A DNA stretch of 64,000 nucleotides from Enterococcus sp. DIV1094 (GCF_017316305.2 NZ_CP147250.1:1632001-1696000), one strand, 5' to 3'; positions 28,540-37,562 are shown, numbered from the stretch's first letter. Program-made: numbers and translations. Notes: generated from the letters alone by a model not told the origin.

Positions 28540-29718
28540 CTAGGCTTCATTTGGGAGCGGATCCTTTTTAAAAGCAAGGAGAAGAAAAAGAATACCTAAC
28601 CCGGTCATCAAAATACAGCCATTGATAAAGATATTTTGTAAGGCATCCGAACCGATACCAAATGTTTCCAATAATTGATGACCATACGGCGAAACAAAAT
28701 TGCCGATATTTGCTAAAACGAGAATAAAAGAAGTGGTACTTGCTTTTGCTGACTGTGGCACTAAACGAGTGGCATCGTTGAAGATGTAAGGAACAAATAA
28801 GGCAAATGCGATACCATTGAGTGCTGCCCCTATACCGATCATCCATAAATGATTGGCTGTCAAGATGAGGAACAAGCTTGCTGCCATGATGAAAAAAGAA
28901 ATGGGTAATGTCCAACGCTTCAATCCTTTGTAAATCAAACCGAATAAGAAGCCAGCGACCATATTTGCGATCTGCATAAAGGAAAGAAGTGTGCCTGCAT
29001 CTGATTCTGTTCCGAGATTTTCAGTCACGATGAACGTAGAAAGTTTGACGACAACGATCATATAGAAAATGCAGAGAAAGAAAATCAAAATGCCATACAT
29101 GACGGTAGTAGGTCGAAGTGTGCCTTTTGCTGCTGTTTCTTTTTCAGAACTAGTAGTTTCTTTTTTCTTTGACGGTTCGGGTACAAAAGCCATAAATAAG
29201 AAGATGATCGGGATGGTGATCAAGTAAACTAAGAATGCTTTTTGCCAGCCAAAAGTAAGAAGACGTCCGGCAGTAAAGGTCATGACCGCAGCTCCGAGAC
29301 CTTGAAAAGCGGATTGGAAACCAATCAATGTGGCGGCTTCTTCGCCTTCAAAAAACTCACTGATCATACTAACTGCCAACGAATTGAATAGACCAAATCC
29401 AGCGCCTAATGCTGCGCGAGAAATCATCAATAAGTAAAAATTGGCTGTGAAGACAGGCAATACGCCAGCAACGCCAGCGAGCAGTAATCCGAGCAAGACT
29501 GTTTTCTTTTGTCCAATGCTTTTTGCGATCAAACTACTTAAAGCAATAAAAATCACGACGGTCAGTTGAGGGATCGTCATCAGTAGTTCGACAGAAGAAG
29601 CGGATTGGTCATTGAAGTAGCCCAACATCATCGGTAAAGCGGAAGCAATCGCGGTATTTGACGTTAAGACTAAGGAAATGGACAACAGCGACAGTTTCAT
29701 CAACCAGGTCTTTCTCAT
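28540..29718 (-). CDS. MFS transporter, probably for L-rhamnose
   Basis: The ATG at 29718 follows TGGAGGAACAAGCT, giving 392 aa; a longer reading starts without an RBS. Twelve membrane segments are visible, with a charged central loop (KKKETTSSEKETAAKG) and the segment SRAALGAGFGLFNSLAVSMI typical of major facilitator proteins. It is not of the RhaT or FucP type by sequence. Rhamnose import is inferred from its place as first gene of the rhamnose operon. Confidence 0.82.
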   Translation of the reverse strand: MRKTWLMKLSLLSISLVLTSNTAIASALPMMLGYFNDQSASSVELLMTIPQLTVVIFIALSSLIAKSIGQKKTVLLGLLLAGVAGVLPVFTANFYLLMISRAALGAGFGLFNSLAVSMISEFFEGEEAATLIGFQSAFQGLGAAVMTFTAGRLLTFGWQKAFLVYLITIPIIFLFMAFVPEPSKKKETTSSEKETAAKGTLRPTTVMYGILIFFLCIFYMIVVVKLSTFIVTENLGTESDAGTLLSFMQIANMVAGFLFGLIYKGLKRWTLPISFFIMAASLFLILTANHLWMIGIGAALNGIAFALFVPYIFNDATRLVPQSAKASTTSFILVLANIGNFVSPYGHQLLETFGIGSDALQNIFINGCILMTGLGILFLLLAFKKDPLPNEA

Positions 29719-29756
29719 AGCTTGTTCCTCCAGATGAAGATGTATTTGTTGCACTC

Positions 29757-29785
29757 ATCATATCTTGTAACCCTTTTCACAACAA
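29757..29785 (-). promoter_or_regulatory. Promoter of the rhamnose operon
   Basis: On the reverse strand TTGTTG (29785-29780), a 17-bp spacer and TATGAT (29762-29757) precede the transporter. Its -35 overlaps the forward promoter of the AraC gene. Confidence 0.6.
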
Positions 29786-29805
29786 TGTCAGTATGTTACT
29801 ATATT
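29776..29805 (+). promoter_or_regulatory. Promoter of the AraC-type regulator
   Basis: TTCACA (29776-29781), an 18-bp spacer and TATATT (29800-29805) lie ahead of the regulator. It is back to back with the rhamnose operon promoter, so the two should compete or be co-regulated. Confidence 0.5.
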
Positions 29806-29837
29806 GGTGTCAAATTTACATATAGAGGGGGAGGAAT

Positions 29838-30818
29838 ATGAATCCATACGTGCAAAAAATCTTTATGCCGTTTACCGCAGAAGAGTTAGAGCAACAAAAG
29901 ACAGGACAATGGATCAAGGAATTTGAAGGAGAAAATTTAGACGAACAAGACCAACAATTTAAATTAGACGACCACCATCTTTTCCAAGAAAACAATATTT
30001 TGATTCGACAACATCGACGCTTCGCTCATTATCCACTACATTCTCACCATTTTTTAGAATTCAATTATATGTATTCCGGTACTTCCGAACAGATCGTCAA
30101 CGATTTGCCTATCACGTTGAAAGAAGGACAATTATTACTTTTAGATACGAATAGCCGCCATGAATTATTGCCTTTAGGTGAAAAAGATATCTTGCTGAAT
30201 TTCTTATTCAAGACGAATGATATCAACATCAATCTTCTTAAAAAAATCGATAATCGGAGCGGGGGCTTGACCTATAATTTTTTAATGAACGCAATCTTAG
30301 AACCCGGCTATAACGAAACCCATCTATTGCTACATTTAGCAAAAGAACCTGAGATCCAACTCACACTGGATCAAATGATTTTAGAATATTTTTCCCAAAA
30401 GCATTTAGGCAATGAAATCATGAATGCTTTTTCTCAAGTGTTATTTTTACAGCTTTCTAGGGTGTATCATTCGCAATTAGCAAAAATCTATAAAAAAGAT
30501 GGACAAAGCAATTTGATGATCAAGATTTTGCAACGAATCGAGAGCCAATATCAAACATTGAACCTCAAAGAATTAGCAGAAGAATTAGGCTATAACCCAA
30601 ATTATTTGTCTAATCTGATCAAGCAACAGACCGGTAAATCTTTTAAACAACTGATCACAAATCAACGGTTACACGAAGCGCATGATCTGATTCTATCTAC
30701 ACGTTTTTCAATCGAAGAAATTGCGACCAGTGTCGGTTTTTCCAATAAGACTCATTTTTACAAAAAGTATCGAGAATACTTTGGTGACACACCGATTGCC
30801 GTTCGGAAACGTCGTTGA
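29838..30818 (+). CDS. AraC family regulator of the rhamnose operon
   Basis: The 326-aa protein has an N-terminal cupin-like sensor (FAHYPLHSHHFLEFNYMYSG) and a C-terminal double HTH (LKELAEELGYNPNYLSNLIK, then IEEIATSVGFSNKTHFYKKY). It is divergent from the rhamnose transporter and shares its promoter region, so it most likely activates the operon when L-rhamnose is bound. AGAGGGGGAGG precedes the ATG. A bidirectional terminator follows. Confidence 0.88.
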   Translation: MNPYVQKIFMPFTAEELEQQKTGQWIKEFEGENLDEQDQQFKLDDHHLFQENNILIRQHRRFAHYPLHSHHFLEFNYMYSGTSEQIVNDLPITLKEGQLLLLDTNSRHELLPLGEKDILLNFLFKTNDININLLKKIDNRSGGLTYNFLMNAILEPGYNETHLLLHLAKEPEIQLTLDQMILEYFSQKHLGNEIMNAFSQVLFLQLSRVYHSQLAKIYKKDGQSNLMIKILQRIESQYQTLNLKELAEELGYNPNYLSNLIKQQTGKSFKQLITNQRLHEAHDLILSTRFSIEEIATSVGFSNKTHFYKKYREYFGDTPIAVRKRR

Positions 30819-30833
30819 ATATCATATATACAT

Positions 30834-30886
30834 AAAAAGCCAACTGCGAAACACTGATAAAGCGTGAATCGCAGTTGGCTTTTTTT
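30834..30886. terminator. Bidirectional terminator
   Basis: AAAAAGCCAACTGCGA pairs with TCGCAGTTGGCTTTTT, with T on one side and A on the other. It ends the AraC gene and the YxeA-like gene. Confidence 0.9.
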
Positions 30887-30902
30887 ATTTGTTAAAAGTG
30901 AT

Positions 30903-31280
30903 TTATTTCAACTTAGCTAAAGCAGCGGTTGGTACTTGGCTCTCATCGATCGATGTTGGTCCAGAGGTCACTCGTTTTTGACTCACTTCCGCTTTGACAA
31001 AGCTGTTTGGTTCTAATGGCGTTGGATTTTCTGAGGCAACCGTATAAGGTAATTTGATCGTTTTGCCATCTTTAGTGACAAAGGTCAATTCATAGTCGTA
31101 GGCTTTCCAATTCCACATCTTCTCTCCGCTATCACTCAACGCATCGGTCAATGGTGGTACTGTTTCTGGGACTTTTGCATAGGCCACTTGGCTGTTGTAG
31201 GTTTGATCATAATATTGATAACCTTTGTAACCACCAAATAATAACAATAAGAGAGCAATTGCTCCAATCATTTTTTTCAT
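30903..31280 (-). CDS. YxeA-family small exported protein
   Basis: From the ATG at 31280 behind AAAGGGTG the protein has 125 aa. Residues 1-25 form a signal peptide or anchor (MIGAIALLLLLFGGYKGYQYY). The rest has the YxeA pattern: WNWKAYDYELTFVTKDGK, a Val-Thr-Ser segment and the closing VPTAALAKL. These proteins are small secreted beta-rich proteins of unknown role. It is a single gene convergent with the AraC regulator. Confidence 0.7.
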   Translation of the reverse strand: MKKMIGAIALLLLLFGGYKGYQYYDQTYNSQVAYAKVPETVPPLTDALSDSGEKMWNWKAYDYELTFVTKDGKTIKLPYTVASENPTPLEPNSFVKAEVSQKRVTSGPTSIDESQVPTAALAKLK

Positions 31281-31409
31281 CTCATACACCCTTTTCTGTT
31301 GATTGATCTATCCAGATTATCGCTGATTGCTTCCTCGTTTGAAAAGCGAAAAAAGTGACAGTTTTGAAATATCACTAAAAAGTTCGGTTGTTATTTATTG
31401 GGCGTTCAT

Positions 31410-31438
31410 TTGACAATCTGGCAAACGCTTGCTATAGT
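31410..31438 (+). promoter_or_regulatory. Strong promoter with embedded cre box
   Basis: TTGACA, a 17-bp spacer and TATAGT. The spacer holds TGGCAAACGCTTGCT (31419-31433), a CcpA cre box with one mismatch at position 2, so CcpA should repress it directly. Confidence 0.75.
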
Positions 31439-31444
31439 AAAAAG

Positions 31445-31634
31445 GAAAAATAAATAAAACCTAGATGAACGAGGTATTTTGATGAGTGTAGCAGGTATTT
31501 AATCGAGTAAGTTGAATAGCCAATAAAGCAGTAGGCTTATTTGGTGTGCTTATAGATGATACCTGTCTGAAACAATTTCCTGTAATCAAATCAAGGGGAG
31601 GACATGTCTTATTTAAGCTGTGTCCTGCCCTTTT
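31445..31634 (+). ncRNA. Short structured transcript or leader RNA ending in a terminator
   Basis: Transcription from the promoter at 31410 would begin near 31445. A stem CAGGTAT/ATACCTG (31492-31498 with 31559-31565) encloses a hairpin CCAATAAAGC/GCTTATTTGG with loop AGTAG. The end is AAGGGGAGGACA pairing with TGTCCTGCCCTT and then T residues (31593-31634), a clear terminator. Only tiny frames are inside (ATG at 31482, six codons). It fits none of the riboswitch classes I know. It could be a CcpA-controlled small RNA or an attenuated leader of the MutS2-like gene. Confidence 0.6.
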
Positions 31635-31696
31635 ATTCTATTTTTAGGTCTTTATTTATTTTGGAGATAGGTATCTCTTCAAGAAAAGGAGAGAAT

Positions 31697-33613
31697 ATGA
31701 ATCATACAATCGAACAATTACAATTTGAACAAATCAGAAAAGAAGTGATTTCTCGAGCAATCGGCGATCACACAAAAAAACGTCTGGCAGAGATGTCCAT
31801 ACCGACCAATCTGCAGACGGTAGAAACAAGGCAAACAGAAACAAAAGAAGCCCGTACGATCCTAGAGAGCAATCAGCATGTGCCATTTATGGGGCTGACG
31901 CGAATTGCTGCATTGACGGATCAAGTAAAAAAAGGGTTCATACTAACACCGGCTGAATTGATTGAATACGCTGATTTTTTGCGAAGCAGTCGAATGATCA
32001 CACGTTTTTTTGAAAAAAATCAATATCAGACCCCGTTACTCTATGCTTATAGCAAGTATCTACCAGATCTACAATCTGTCGAGGAACTGATTTACGAGCA
32101 AATCAAAAACCAACAAGTCGCAGACGAAGCATCAAAAAATCTGCGTAAAGTACGTAAACAGATCCAAACGATCGAAAAAGAGATCCAAGATCGTTTAACG
32201 AAGTTCTTACGTCATCCATCGAATAAAGAGATGATCCAAGAAAGAATGATCGTTCAAAAGGGTGAACATGCGACGATCCCAATCAAAGCGAGTTATAAAA
32301 ATAAAGTAGCCGGAACGATCATCGAGCAATCGAATAAAGGAACGACGGTGTTTATCGAACCAACCGCAGTTGCCAAAGCAAGCGCGCAACATCAATTACT
32401 AAAAGCAGAAGCAATTGCTGAAGAATACCGAATTTTAGCTAGTTTGACTGGTGCTTTAGCTGAAAATGAACAAGCGATCGACCAAATCATTGATACAGTC
32501 ACTGTTTTAGATATCATTTTCGCGCGTGGAAAATACAGCCGAGAAATCAATGGCATCACACCGATCGTCAACAAATCAGAGCGCATCCACCTGAAACAGG
32601 CGAGACATCCATTGTTGTCAGAAAAGGCTGTTCCCTTAGATTTTGATTTAGGAGCAGATTATCGCGGATTGGTGATCACTGGCGCTAATGCTGGCGGGAA
32701 AACCGTTGTTTTGAAAACTGTTGGATTACTGACGTTGATGGCGATGTTTGGCTTACAAGTACCAGCCAAAAACGGTACTGAGCTTGCTGTGTTCGATGAA
32801 GTATTCGTTGATGTAGGCGATCAACAAGATCTAGCAAATGCGTTAAGTACTTTTTCAGGACATATGCAAAATGTCGCGCAGATTTTGAACAAAGTGGGTA
32901 GAAACACGTTGGTCCTGCTTGATGAGATCGGAAGTGGGACAGAGCCGACTGAAGGGGCGGCTTTAGCGATTGCGATCATGTCCGCCATGTATGAAAAAGG
33001 TGCGTTAATGGTCGCAACGACTCATTATGGTGAAATCAAAGAGTTTGCTGAAAAGCATGAAGACTTTGTCCCCGCAGCGATGGCCTTTGACCGTGAAGCC
33101 TTACAACCGAAATACCAATTACAAGTAGGGAAAACAGGGGAGAGCCAAGCGTTGTGGATCGCTAAAAAAATGAAGATGTCTGAGACCTTGATCCAGCAAG
33201 CGCAGCAGTATCTTACAACGAAAAATTATTCAATCGAAAAACGATTATTCAAACAGAAAAAGAAAAATCAAGAAGCGCCAAAAGAGGAGAAAGTCTTATT
33301 TTCAAAAGGCGATCGAGTATATGCAACACAATTCCAAAAAGAAGCGCTAGTCTTTGAAGATACCGGTGAAGATACGATCGTGATTTTTATCGATAAGCAA
33401 AAAGAAACGGTCCTGCGACAACGTGTCGTTTTGAAAATGAGCGCAGAAGAGTTGTATCCTGTGGGGTATGAGATCGATCATTTGTTTACAGAATTCAAAG
33501 ACAGAAAATGGCAACGAGACATCGATCGCGGCTCAAAAAAAGCGCAGAAAAAGTTATTGAAAGAAGCACGTCAGCGTCAGGCTGAACGAAATGATACGCT
33601 GGATAAAAAGTAA
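31697..33613 (+). CDS. MutS2-like ATPase lacking the Smr domain
   Basis: The ATG at 31697 follows AAGGAGAG and gives 638 aa. It has the MutS core and clamp with coiled coil (about 150-290), Walker A GANAGGKT, Walker B VLLDEIGSGTEP and the His-switch ATTHYGEIKEF. Typical MutS2 has about 785 aa with a C-terminal Smr nuclease; here the C-terminus is a short basic helix and no Smr. It may bind DNA junctions or collided ribosomes without cutting. It is preceded by the structured RNA and terminator. Confidence 0.85.
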   Translation: MNHTIEQLQFEQIRKEVISRAIGDHTKKRLAEMSIPTNLQTVETRQTETKEARTILESNQHVPFMGLTRIAALTDQVKKGFILTPAELIEYADFLRSSRMITRFFEKNQYQTPLLYAYSKYLPDLQSVEELIYEQIKNQQVADEASKNLRKVRKQIQTIEKEIQDRLTKFLRHPSNKEMIQERMIVQKGEHATIPIKASYKNKVAGTIIEQSNKGTTVFIEPTAVAKASAQHQLLKAEAIAEEYRILASLTGALAENEQAIDQIIDTVTVLDIIFARGKYSREINGITPIVNKSERIHLKQARHPLLSEKAVPLDFDLGADYRGLVITGANAGGKTVVLKTVGLLTLMAMFGLQVPAKNGTELAVFDEVFVDVGDQQDLANALSTFSGHMQNVAQILNKVGRNTLVLLDEIGSGTEPTEGAALAIAIMSAMYEKGALMVATTHYGEIKEFAEKHEDFVPAAMAFDREALQPKYQLQVGKTGESQALWIAKKMKMSETLIQQAQQYLTTKNYSIEKRLFKQKKKNQEAPKEEKVLFSKGDRVYATQFQKEALVFEDTGEDTIVIFIDKQKETVLRQRVVLKMSAEELYPVGYEIDHLFTEFKDRKWQRDIDRGSKKAQKKLLKEARQRQAERNDTLDKK

Positions 33614-33731
33614 ATCGTCTATTTAGATCGTTGAATGAACATGATCGGACAGTCACATATAGGGAATTAATTGGTTCATGATAGAAAATAAGGTAAAATA
33701 GATGAAATGACATGATGGGAGTTGTTAAGTA

Positions 33732-34286
33732 ATGAATGGAGCATCTGATTGGCGAAAAGAGATTCGCACAATTCCGAATATCCTATCGATTATAAGAATT
33801 CTTTTATTGCCCTTTTATTTGTATTTTATGAGCAAGCAATCCTTCTATTTGGCTGGATCGATCATCATTTTTTCAGGAGTTACTGACTTTTTAGATGGCT
33901 TTATTGCACGAAGATTTGATCAGGTCACTGAACTGGGAAAAGTGCTTGATCCAATCGGTGATAAACTGACACAATTAGTGCTGATCATCTCAATGGCATG
34001 GGAACGACCTTATATCTGGCTGGTTCTAGTATTGTTTATTGTGAAAGAAGCGTTTATGTTGATTGCGGGAATCGTCGGGTTGCGCAAACAGATCAAATTG
34101 GATGGAGCAAAGTGGTATGGTAAATGGGCAACAGCGGTGATTTACATTGGAATAATCCTGCTGTTACTTTTCCCGAATATTCCTGAAGGATGGGTCATGG
34201 TGATATTTGGGCTCATTACGTACTTCTTGGCTCAGTCCTTTGTGTTGTATGCCTTGGAATATCGTAAAATGCTAAAGCGTAAGTGA
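33732..34286 (+). CDS. CDP-alcohol phosphatidyltransferase (PgsA-like)
   Basis: The 184-aa membrane protein has about five membrane segments and the family motif in full: TDFLDGFIARRFDQVTELG then KVLDPIGDKL. It should join CDP-diacylglycerol with glycerol 3-phosphate or another alcohol. Whether it is the essential PgsA or a second copy cannot be told from one window. It stands alone behind GGGAG, 118 bp after the MutS2-like gene. Confidence 0.85.
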   Translation: MNGASDWRKEIRTIPNILSIIRILLLPFYLYFMSKQSFYLAGSIIIFSGVTDFLDGFIARRFDQVTELGKVLDPIGDKLTQLVLIISMAWERPYIWLVLVLFIVKEAFMLIAGIVGLRKQIKLDGAKWYGKWATAVIYIGIILLLLFPNIPEGWVMVIFGLITYFLAQSFVLYALEYRKMLKRK

Positions 34287-34661
34287 TGTATTGAAGTTAC
34301 TGATGGCGCATCATTATTTGCGGTCGGAACAAACTCAAAGTAAAAGAATAGACAGAAAATCAATCGAGGTCGAAACTGACTAAGATTGATTTTTTTGTTT
34401 GATTCCAGTAGGAAACGGCGAAATTAGTTGAAAACTAGGTACTGAGATATCCAAGCATAGATGTAGCTAGGTTTCAAGAGCGAATATTTCAAGGAGTTAG
34501 GCAATATGTGGAGTTGAATTTAGACAGATAAGATTATATGATTTTGTTGTAATCTATTTGAGGAATAGGTAGTTTACAAGGTAAGTTCTCAAAACAAACG
34601 ATCGCACGTACATAGGTTAAGTTTTACGATAAAAGAAAAAATTTAGAAAGGACGGTGACTG
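34287..34661. other. Intergenic region with terminator
   Basis: Apart from the terminator at 34356-34396 nothing is recognised. The part from 34400 to 34660 is AT-rich and has no convincing promoter pair. Confidence 0.5.
34356..34396 (+). terminator. Rho-independent terminator
   Basis: AAAATCAATC pairs with GATTGATTTT, followed by T residues. It ends the CDP-alcohol transferase transcript. Confidence 0.8.
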
Positions 34662-35033
34662 ATGGAACTAACTGATATTCAATCGAGTGAGGAATACTTA
34701 AAACATTATCGGGAATTTACGGAAAAAAGTTTTTCGACTGATTATCCACTGCTAAATTCTTTTTATAAGGAACTACATACTCGTTTTTTAACTGTCGCGT
34801 CAAAAAAAGGCAGTCCCATATTTGACCAATTACGCGAATTGTTAGTGATCGATGCCCAGTTACAGATACTTTATGAAATGGCAGAATATATAGAAATGCT
34901 GAAATTTGAAATGAATGAAGAAAAAATCATCGAAATGATCAAGAACGACAGCCAATCTTATTATAGAGAACGAGTAGGCCTAACGAAAAAAGATCCGATT
35001 CCACGTGGTTTGATTTATCTGAGTGAAAAATAA
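34662..35033 (+). CDS. Protein of unknown function, helical
   Basis: The 123-aa protein follows GAAAGGACGG. It appears all-helical and acidic, with segments such as QLRELLVIDAQLQILYEMAEYIEMLKFEMNEEKIIEMI. There is no signal peptide or membrane segment. I recognise no family. It stands alone; repeat copy C follows on the same strand after about 140 bp. Confidence 0.6.
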   Translation: MELTDIQSSEEYLKHYREFTEKSFSTDYPLLNSFYKELHTRFLTVASKKGSPIFDQLRELLVIDAQLQILYEMAEYIEMLKFEMNEEKIIEMIKNDSQSYYRERVGLTKKDPIPRGLIYLSEK

Positions 35034-35174
35034 AAATCAATTTTACTTATATGATTCGAGGTATTCAGGTCTACGTAGATCCGACATAGCTCCAATGCAT
35101 AGCATCAGCGATTGTTTTCGACCTAATCTTGTGATGATCACCAGATATTCTGAGATAGATTCAACGACAAATAG

Positions 35175-35276
35175 GAGGTTATGACAGAAGTTCTTAGCCC
35201 CGAAAGAAGCATGAAACCCGAAAATTGTTCTTCAAATTTTGGAGTTTCATGCTTCTTTTTGAAGGAACTGCTTCTG
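35175..35276 (+). repeat. Structured intergenic repeat, copy C (hairpin module)
   Basis: It begins GAGGTTATGACAGAAG. The stem AAGCATGAAA/TTTCATGCTT leads to AAAATT/AATTTT around GTTCTTCA (core 35221-35240). The right arm is GAAGGAACTGCTTCT. The tail module is missing. It lies between the unknown helical gene and the end of the LacI gene, sense to the former. Confidence 0.8.
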
Positions 35277-35337
35277 TCTTTCTCCCTTTTTGTCATATGA
35301 ATCGCTTGTTTTTTAGCAGTAATGAAAGCGATGATCA

Positions 35338-36285
35338 CTACCGCCAAATAATCGTTGGCTCTTCAGGCTGCACGAGTCTCTCGCTTTCTGATAAGAGGAA
35401 ATCTACCGCAGAGGCGCCAATTTTTTGAGGAGCGAAGTCAATGGTCGAAAACGATAAGATCTCACTATAAGGTAGATTTCCTTCGCCAATGATCGTGAAA
35501 TCTTTTTTATGGATGAAGCCGGCTTGTTTCATGCCAAAAATAACTCCGGCCGCCGTGTCATCACCATTGACATAGATCACCTCGGGAATAGAGGATCTAG
35601 CAGAAATTTCTGCTGCTAATGCTCGCCCGTCTTCATAGTTTTCGATCGTAGTGAAGTAATGTTCGCCTTCGATTGCTTTGCCAAAATAAGCTTCATAAGC
35701 AGCCAATTTATTTTTGGTTGTCTGGCTTTGGTCAGCGCTGCGTTTCGTGGTAAACATGACCTTAGAGATTCCACGAGTATGCAAAGTGGAAAATAATTGA
35801 TCATAGGCTTTTTTTCGGTCTGGATAAATCATCGTTAGTTCTTCATTGTCCATTTTTTCAGTAGAGACGATTTTCCCTTTGAAGCGAAGCGGTTCGAGTA
35901 AATGATCATTTTTTGTTCGTGAGGTCAGTATGAGTCCGTCGATCATTTTTTGCTCTAGGAGTGTGTAATAATTGCTTTCTGTTTCTTCTTCGTAATAAGT
36001 AGGGAGTAATAATACTTGATACCCTTTACTTTTTGCCTGATACAAAATACTGTCCACTAGTTGACTATAGCAAGAACTATTGTAAGGTAAGGTGACTCCT
36101 AAAGTAAACGTTTCTCCTTTACTTAGCTTGACAGCATTGCCGTTCACTACATATTTTGTGTCTTCAATGACAGTTTGGACTTTTTTTCTCAACTCACTGG
36201 ATACGTAGCGGTCATTGTTGAGTACTCTTGAAACAGTTGATTTGGATACGCCAGATATTTTTGCGATTTCTCGAATAGTAACGAT
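35338..36285 (-). CDS. LacI family regulator with probable ATC start
   Basis: The family N-terminus VTIREIAKISGVSKSTVSRVLNN begins right after an ATC codon at 36285, which lies 8 nt behind AAGGAGGG. No ATG, GTG or TTG is near; the next possible one is a TTG 29 codons upstream without an RBS. With the ATC start the protein has 315 aa, a normal LacI size, with a periplasmic-binding-like sensor domain. It is divergent from a HAD phosphatase and a perfect palindrome lies between them. Confidence 0.82.
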   Translation of the reverse strand: MVTIREIAKISGVSKSTVSRVLNNDRYVSSELRKKVQTVIEDTKYVVNGNAVKLSKGETFTLGVTLPYNSSCYSQLVDSILYQAKSKGYQVLLLPTYYEEETESNYYTLLEQKMIDGLILTSRTKNDHLLEPLRFKGKIVSTEKMDNEELTMIYPDRKKAYDQLFSTLHTRGISKVMFTTKRSADQSQTTKNKLAAYEAYFGKAIEGEHYFTTIENYEDGRALAAEISARSSIPEVIYVNGDDTAAGVIFGMKQAGFIHKKDFTIIGEGNLPYSEILSFSTIDFAPQKIGASAVDFLLSESERLVQPEEPTIIWR

Positions 36286-36308
36286 GGGGATTTCCCTCCT
36301 TTTTTCTC

Positions 36309-36339
36309 TTGACTTGGGACGCGTCCCAGTAGGTATACT
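36309..36339 (+). promoter_or_regulatory. Promoter with LacI-family operator in the spacer
   Basis: TTGACT (36309-36314) and TATACT (36334-36339) have a 19-bp spacer that starts with the perfect palindrome TGGGACGCGTCCCA (36315-36328). The divergent LacI protein is the likely binder. Confidence 0.65.
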
Positions 36340-36361
36340 TGGTTTGAAAGGTGGTAATAAA

Positions 36362-37171
36362 ATGTCAATCAAAATGATAGCAGTAGATATGGATGGAACA
36401 TTTTTGAATGATCAAAAAAAATACAATGAACCTCGATTCAATCGACTTTTTCAACAATTACAAGAGAAAGGCATACGATTTGTTGTAGCAAGTGGCAATC
36501 AGTACTTTCAGTTGCGTTCTTTCTTCCCTGAGCTTTATAAAAGTATAGCATTCGTAGCCGAAAATGGGGCAAATATTTTAATTGGTGAAGACCATGTGTA
36601 CAACGCAGAACTAAGTCACGAAAAGATCGTGCAGACGTTAGACGTGTTGGAGGAATTAGCGCCAATGAACTTGATTTTATGTGGAAAACAGAGTGCATAT
36701 ATCTCAAATACGGTGTCTGAAGAATTATTTGAACGTGCAAGTTTTTACTACCCGCAGCTAGAAAAAGTAGCGGATTTATATGCGTTGACTCAAGAGAAAG
36801 ATACGATCTTCAAGTTTGCTTTATCATTTGATGAGCAGGAAGCCGCAGAAAAACTATCAGCCTTGAAACAGTCTTTAGGTGAGGGCTTGATACCAGTTTC
36901 TAGTGGTCATGGAGATATCGATTTGATTATTCCTGGTGTCCATAAATTAAATGGGTTGCAGTTGTTAGGGGAAAAATGGGGGATCCTTGATGATGAGATC
37001 GCGACGTTTGGTGATAGTGGGAATGACATTGAAATGATCCAACAAATCAAACACAGCTTTGCCATGGAAAATGGACAACCAAAGATCAAAGAAGCAGCTT
37101 CAACGATTATTGGTTCAAATAATACAGAAGCTGTTCTTGATACGATCCAAGCAATCATAGAGGAAAGCTAA
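36362..37171 (+). CDS. Cof-type HAD family phosphatase
   Basis: From the ATG at 36362 behind GAAAGGTGG the protein has 269 aa. Motif I is AVDMDGTFLND, motif II is VVASGNQ and motif IV is TFGDSGNDIEMI, with a C2-type cap between. It would dephosphorylate a sugar phosphate or similar small molecule in the cytoplasm. The divergent LacI regulator and the operator in its promoter suggest induction by a sugar; the substrate is unknown. Confidence 0.88.
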   Translation: MSIKMIAVDMDGTFLNDQKKYNEPRFNRLFQQLQEKGIRFVVASGNQYFQLRSFFPELYKSIAFVAENGANILIGEDHVYNAELSHEKIVQTLDVLEELAPMNLILCGKQSAYISNTVSEELFERASFYYPQLEKVADLYALTQEKDTIFKFALSFDEQEAAEKLSALKQSLGEGLIPVSSGHGDIDLIIPGVHKLNGLQLLGEKWGILDDEIATFGDSGNDIEMIQQIKHSFAMENGQPKIKEAASTIIGSNNTEAVLDTIQAIIEES

Positions 37172-37201
37172 AAAATATTCTGTTAGTCTACTGGACTACA
37201 A

Positions 37202-37259
37202 GAAATAAGCACCACAAACCGAAATAGGTTTCTATTTTGGTTTGTGGTGCTTGTTTCTT
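37202..37259. terminator. Bidirectional terminator
   Basis: GAAATAAGCACCACAAACC pairs with GGTTTGTGGTGCTTGTTTC. It ends the HAD gene and the leftward cstR gene. Confidence 0.85.
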
Positions 37260-37271
37260 GGAAGTACGTGG

Positions 37272-37532
37272 TTATTTTTTGATAATCATATTGATGGCTT
37301 GTTCCATTTTTTTTGCTTGTTCGTCGGCGCTGTTTTCTGGATGTTCCAAACAATTTTTTAAATTTTCAGCAACGATCATTCCCATCACGCGATCGATGCT
37401 AGAGCGAACAGCGCTTAATTGAGTAATGATATCGATACATTCTTTTTCGTCGTCAATCATTTTTTGTATTCCACGAATTTGTCCTTCCGTACGTTTTAAA
37501 CGATTTAGGATTGTCTTATTATCAATAGTCAT
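37272..37532 (-). CDS. cstR: CstR persulfide-sensing repressor (CsoR family)
   Basis: The second of two ATG codons (37532) is best spaced from GGAGG, giving 86 aa. The four-helix CsoR fold is clear (ILNRLKRTEGQIRGIQKMI). Cys32 and Cys61 are present, but the copper-ligand His of CsoR is Asn57, which marks the CstR type that reacts with per- and polysulfides. It is divergent from a rhodanese and a CoA-persulfide reductase, and two matching operators lie between, so it represses them until reactive sulfur appears. Confidence 0.88.
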   Translation of the reverse strand: MTIDNKTILNRLKRTEGQIRGIQKMIDDEKECIDIITQLSAVRSSIDRVMGMIVAENLKNCLEHPENSADEQAKKMEQAINMIIKK

Positions 37533-37562
37533 CATGGACCTCCAACTTAGTTTTTTTAAATA

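Noticed and set aside
31604..31696. Upstream extension of the MutS2-like protein
   Set aside because: The earlier ATG lies inside the terminator stem and has no RBS, while the ATG at 31697 has AAGGAGAG.
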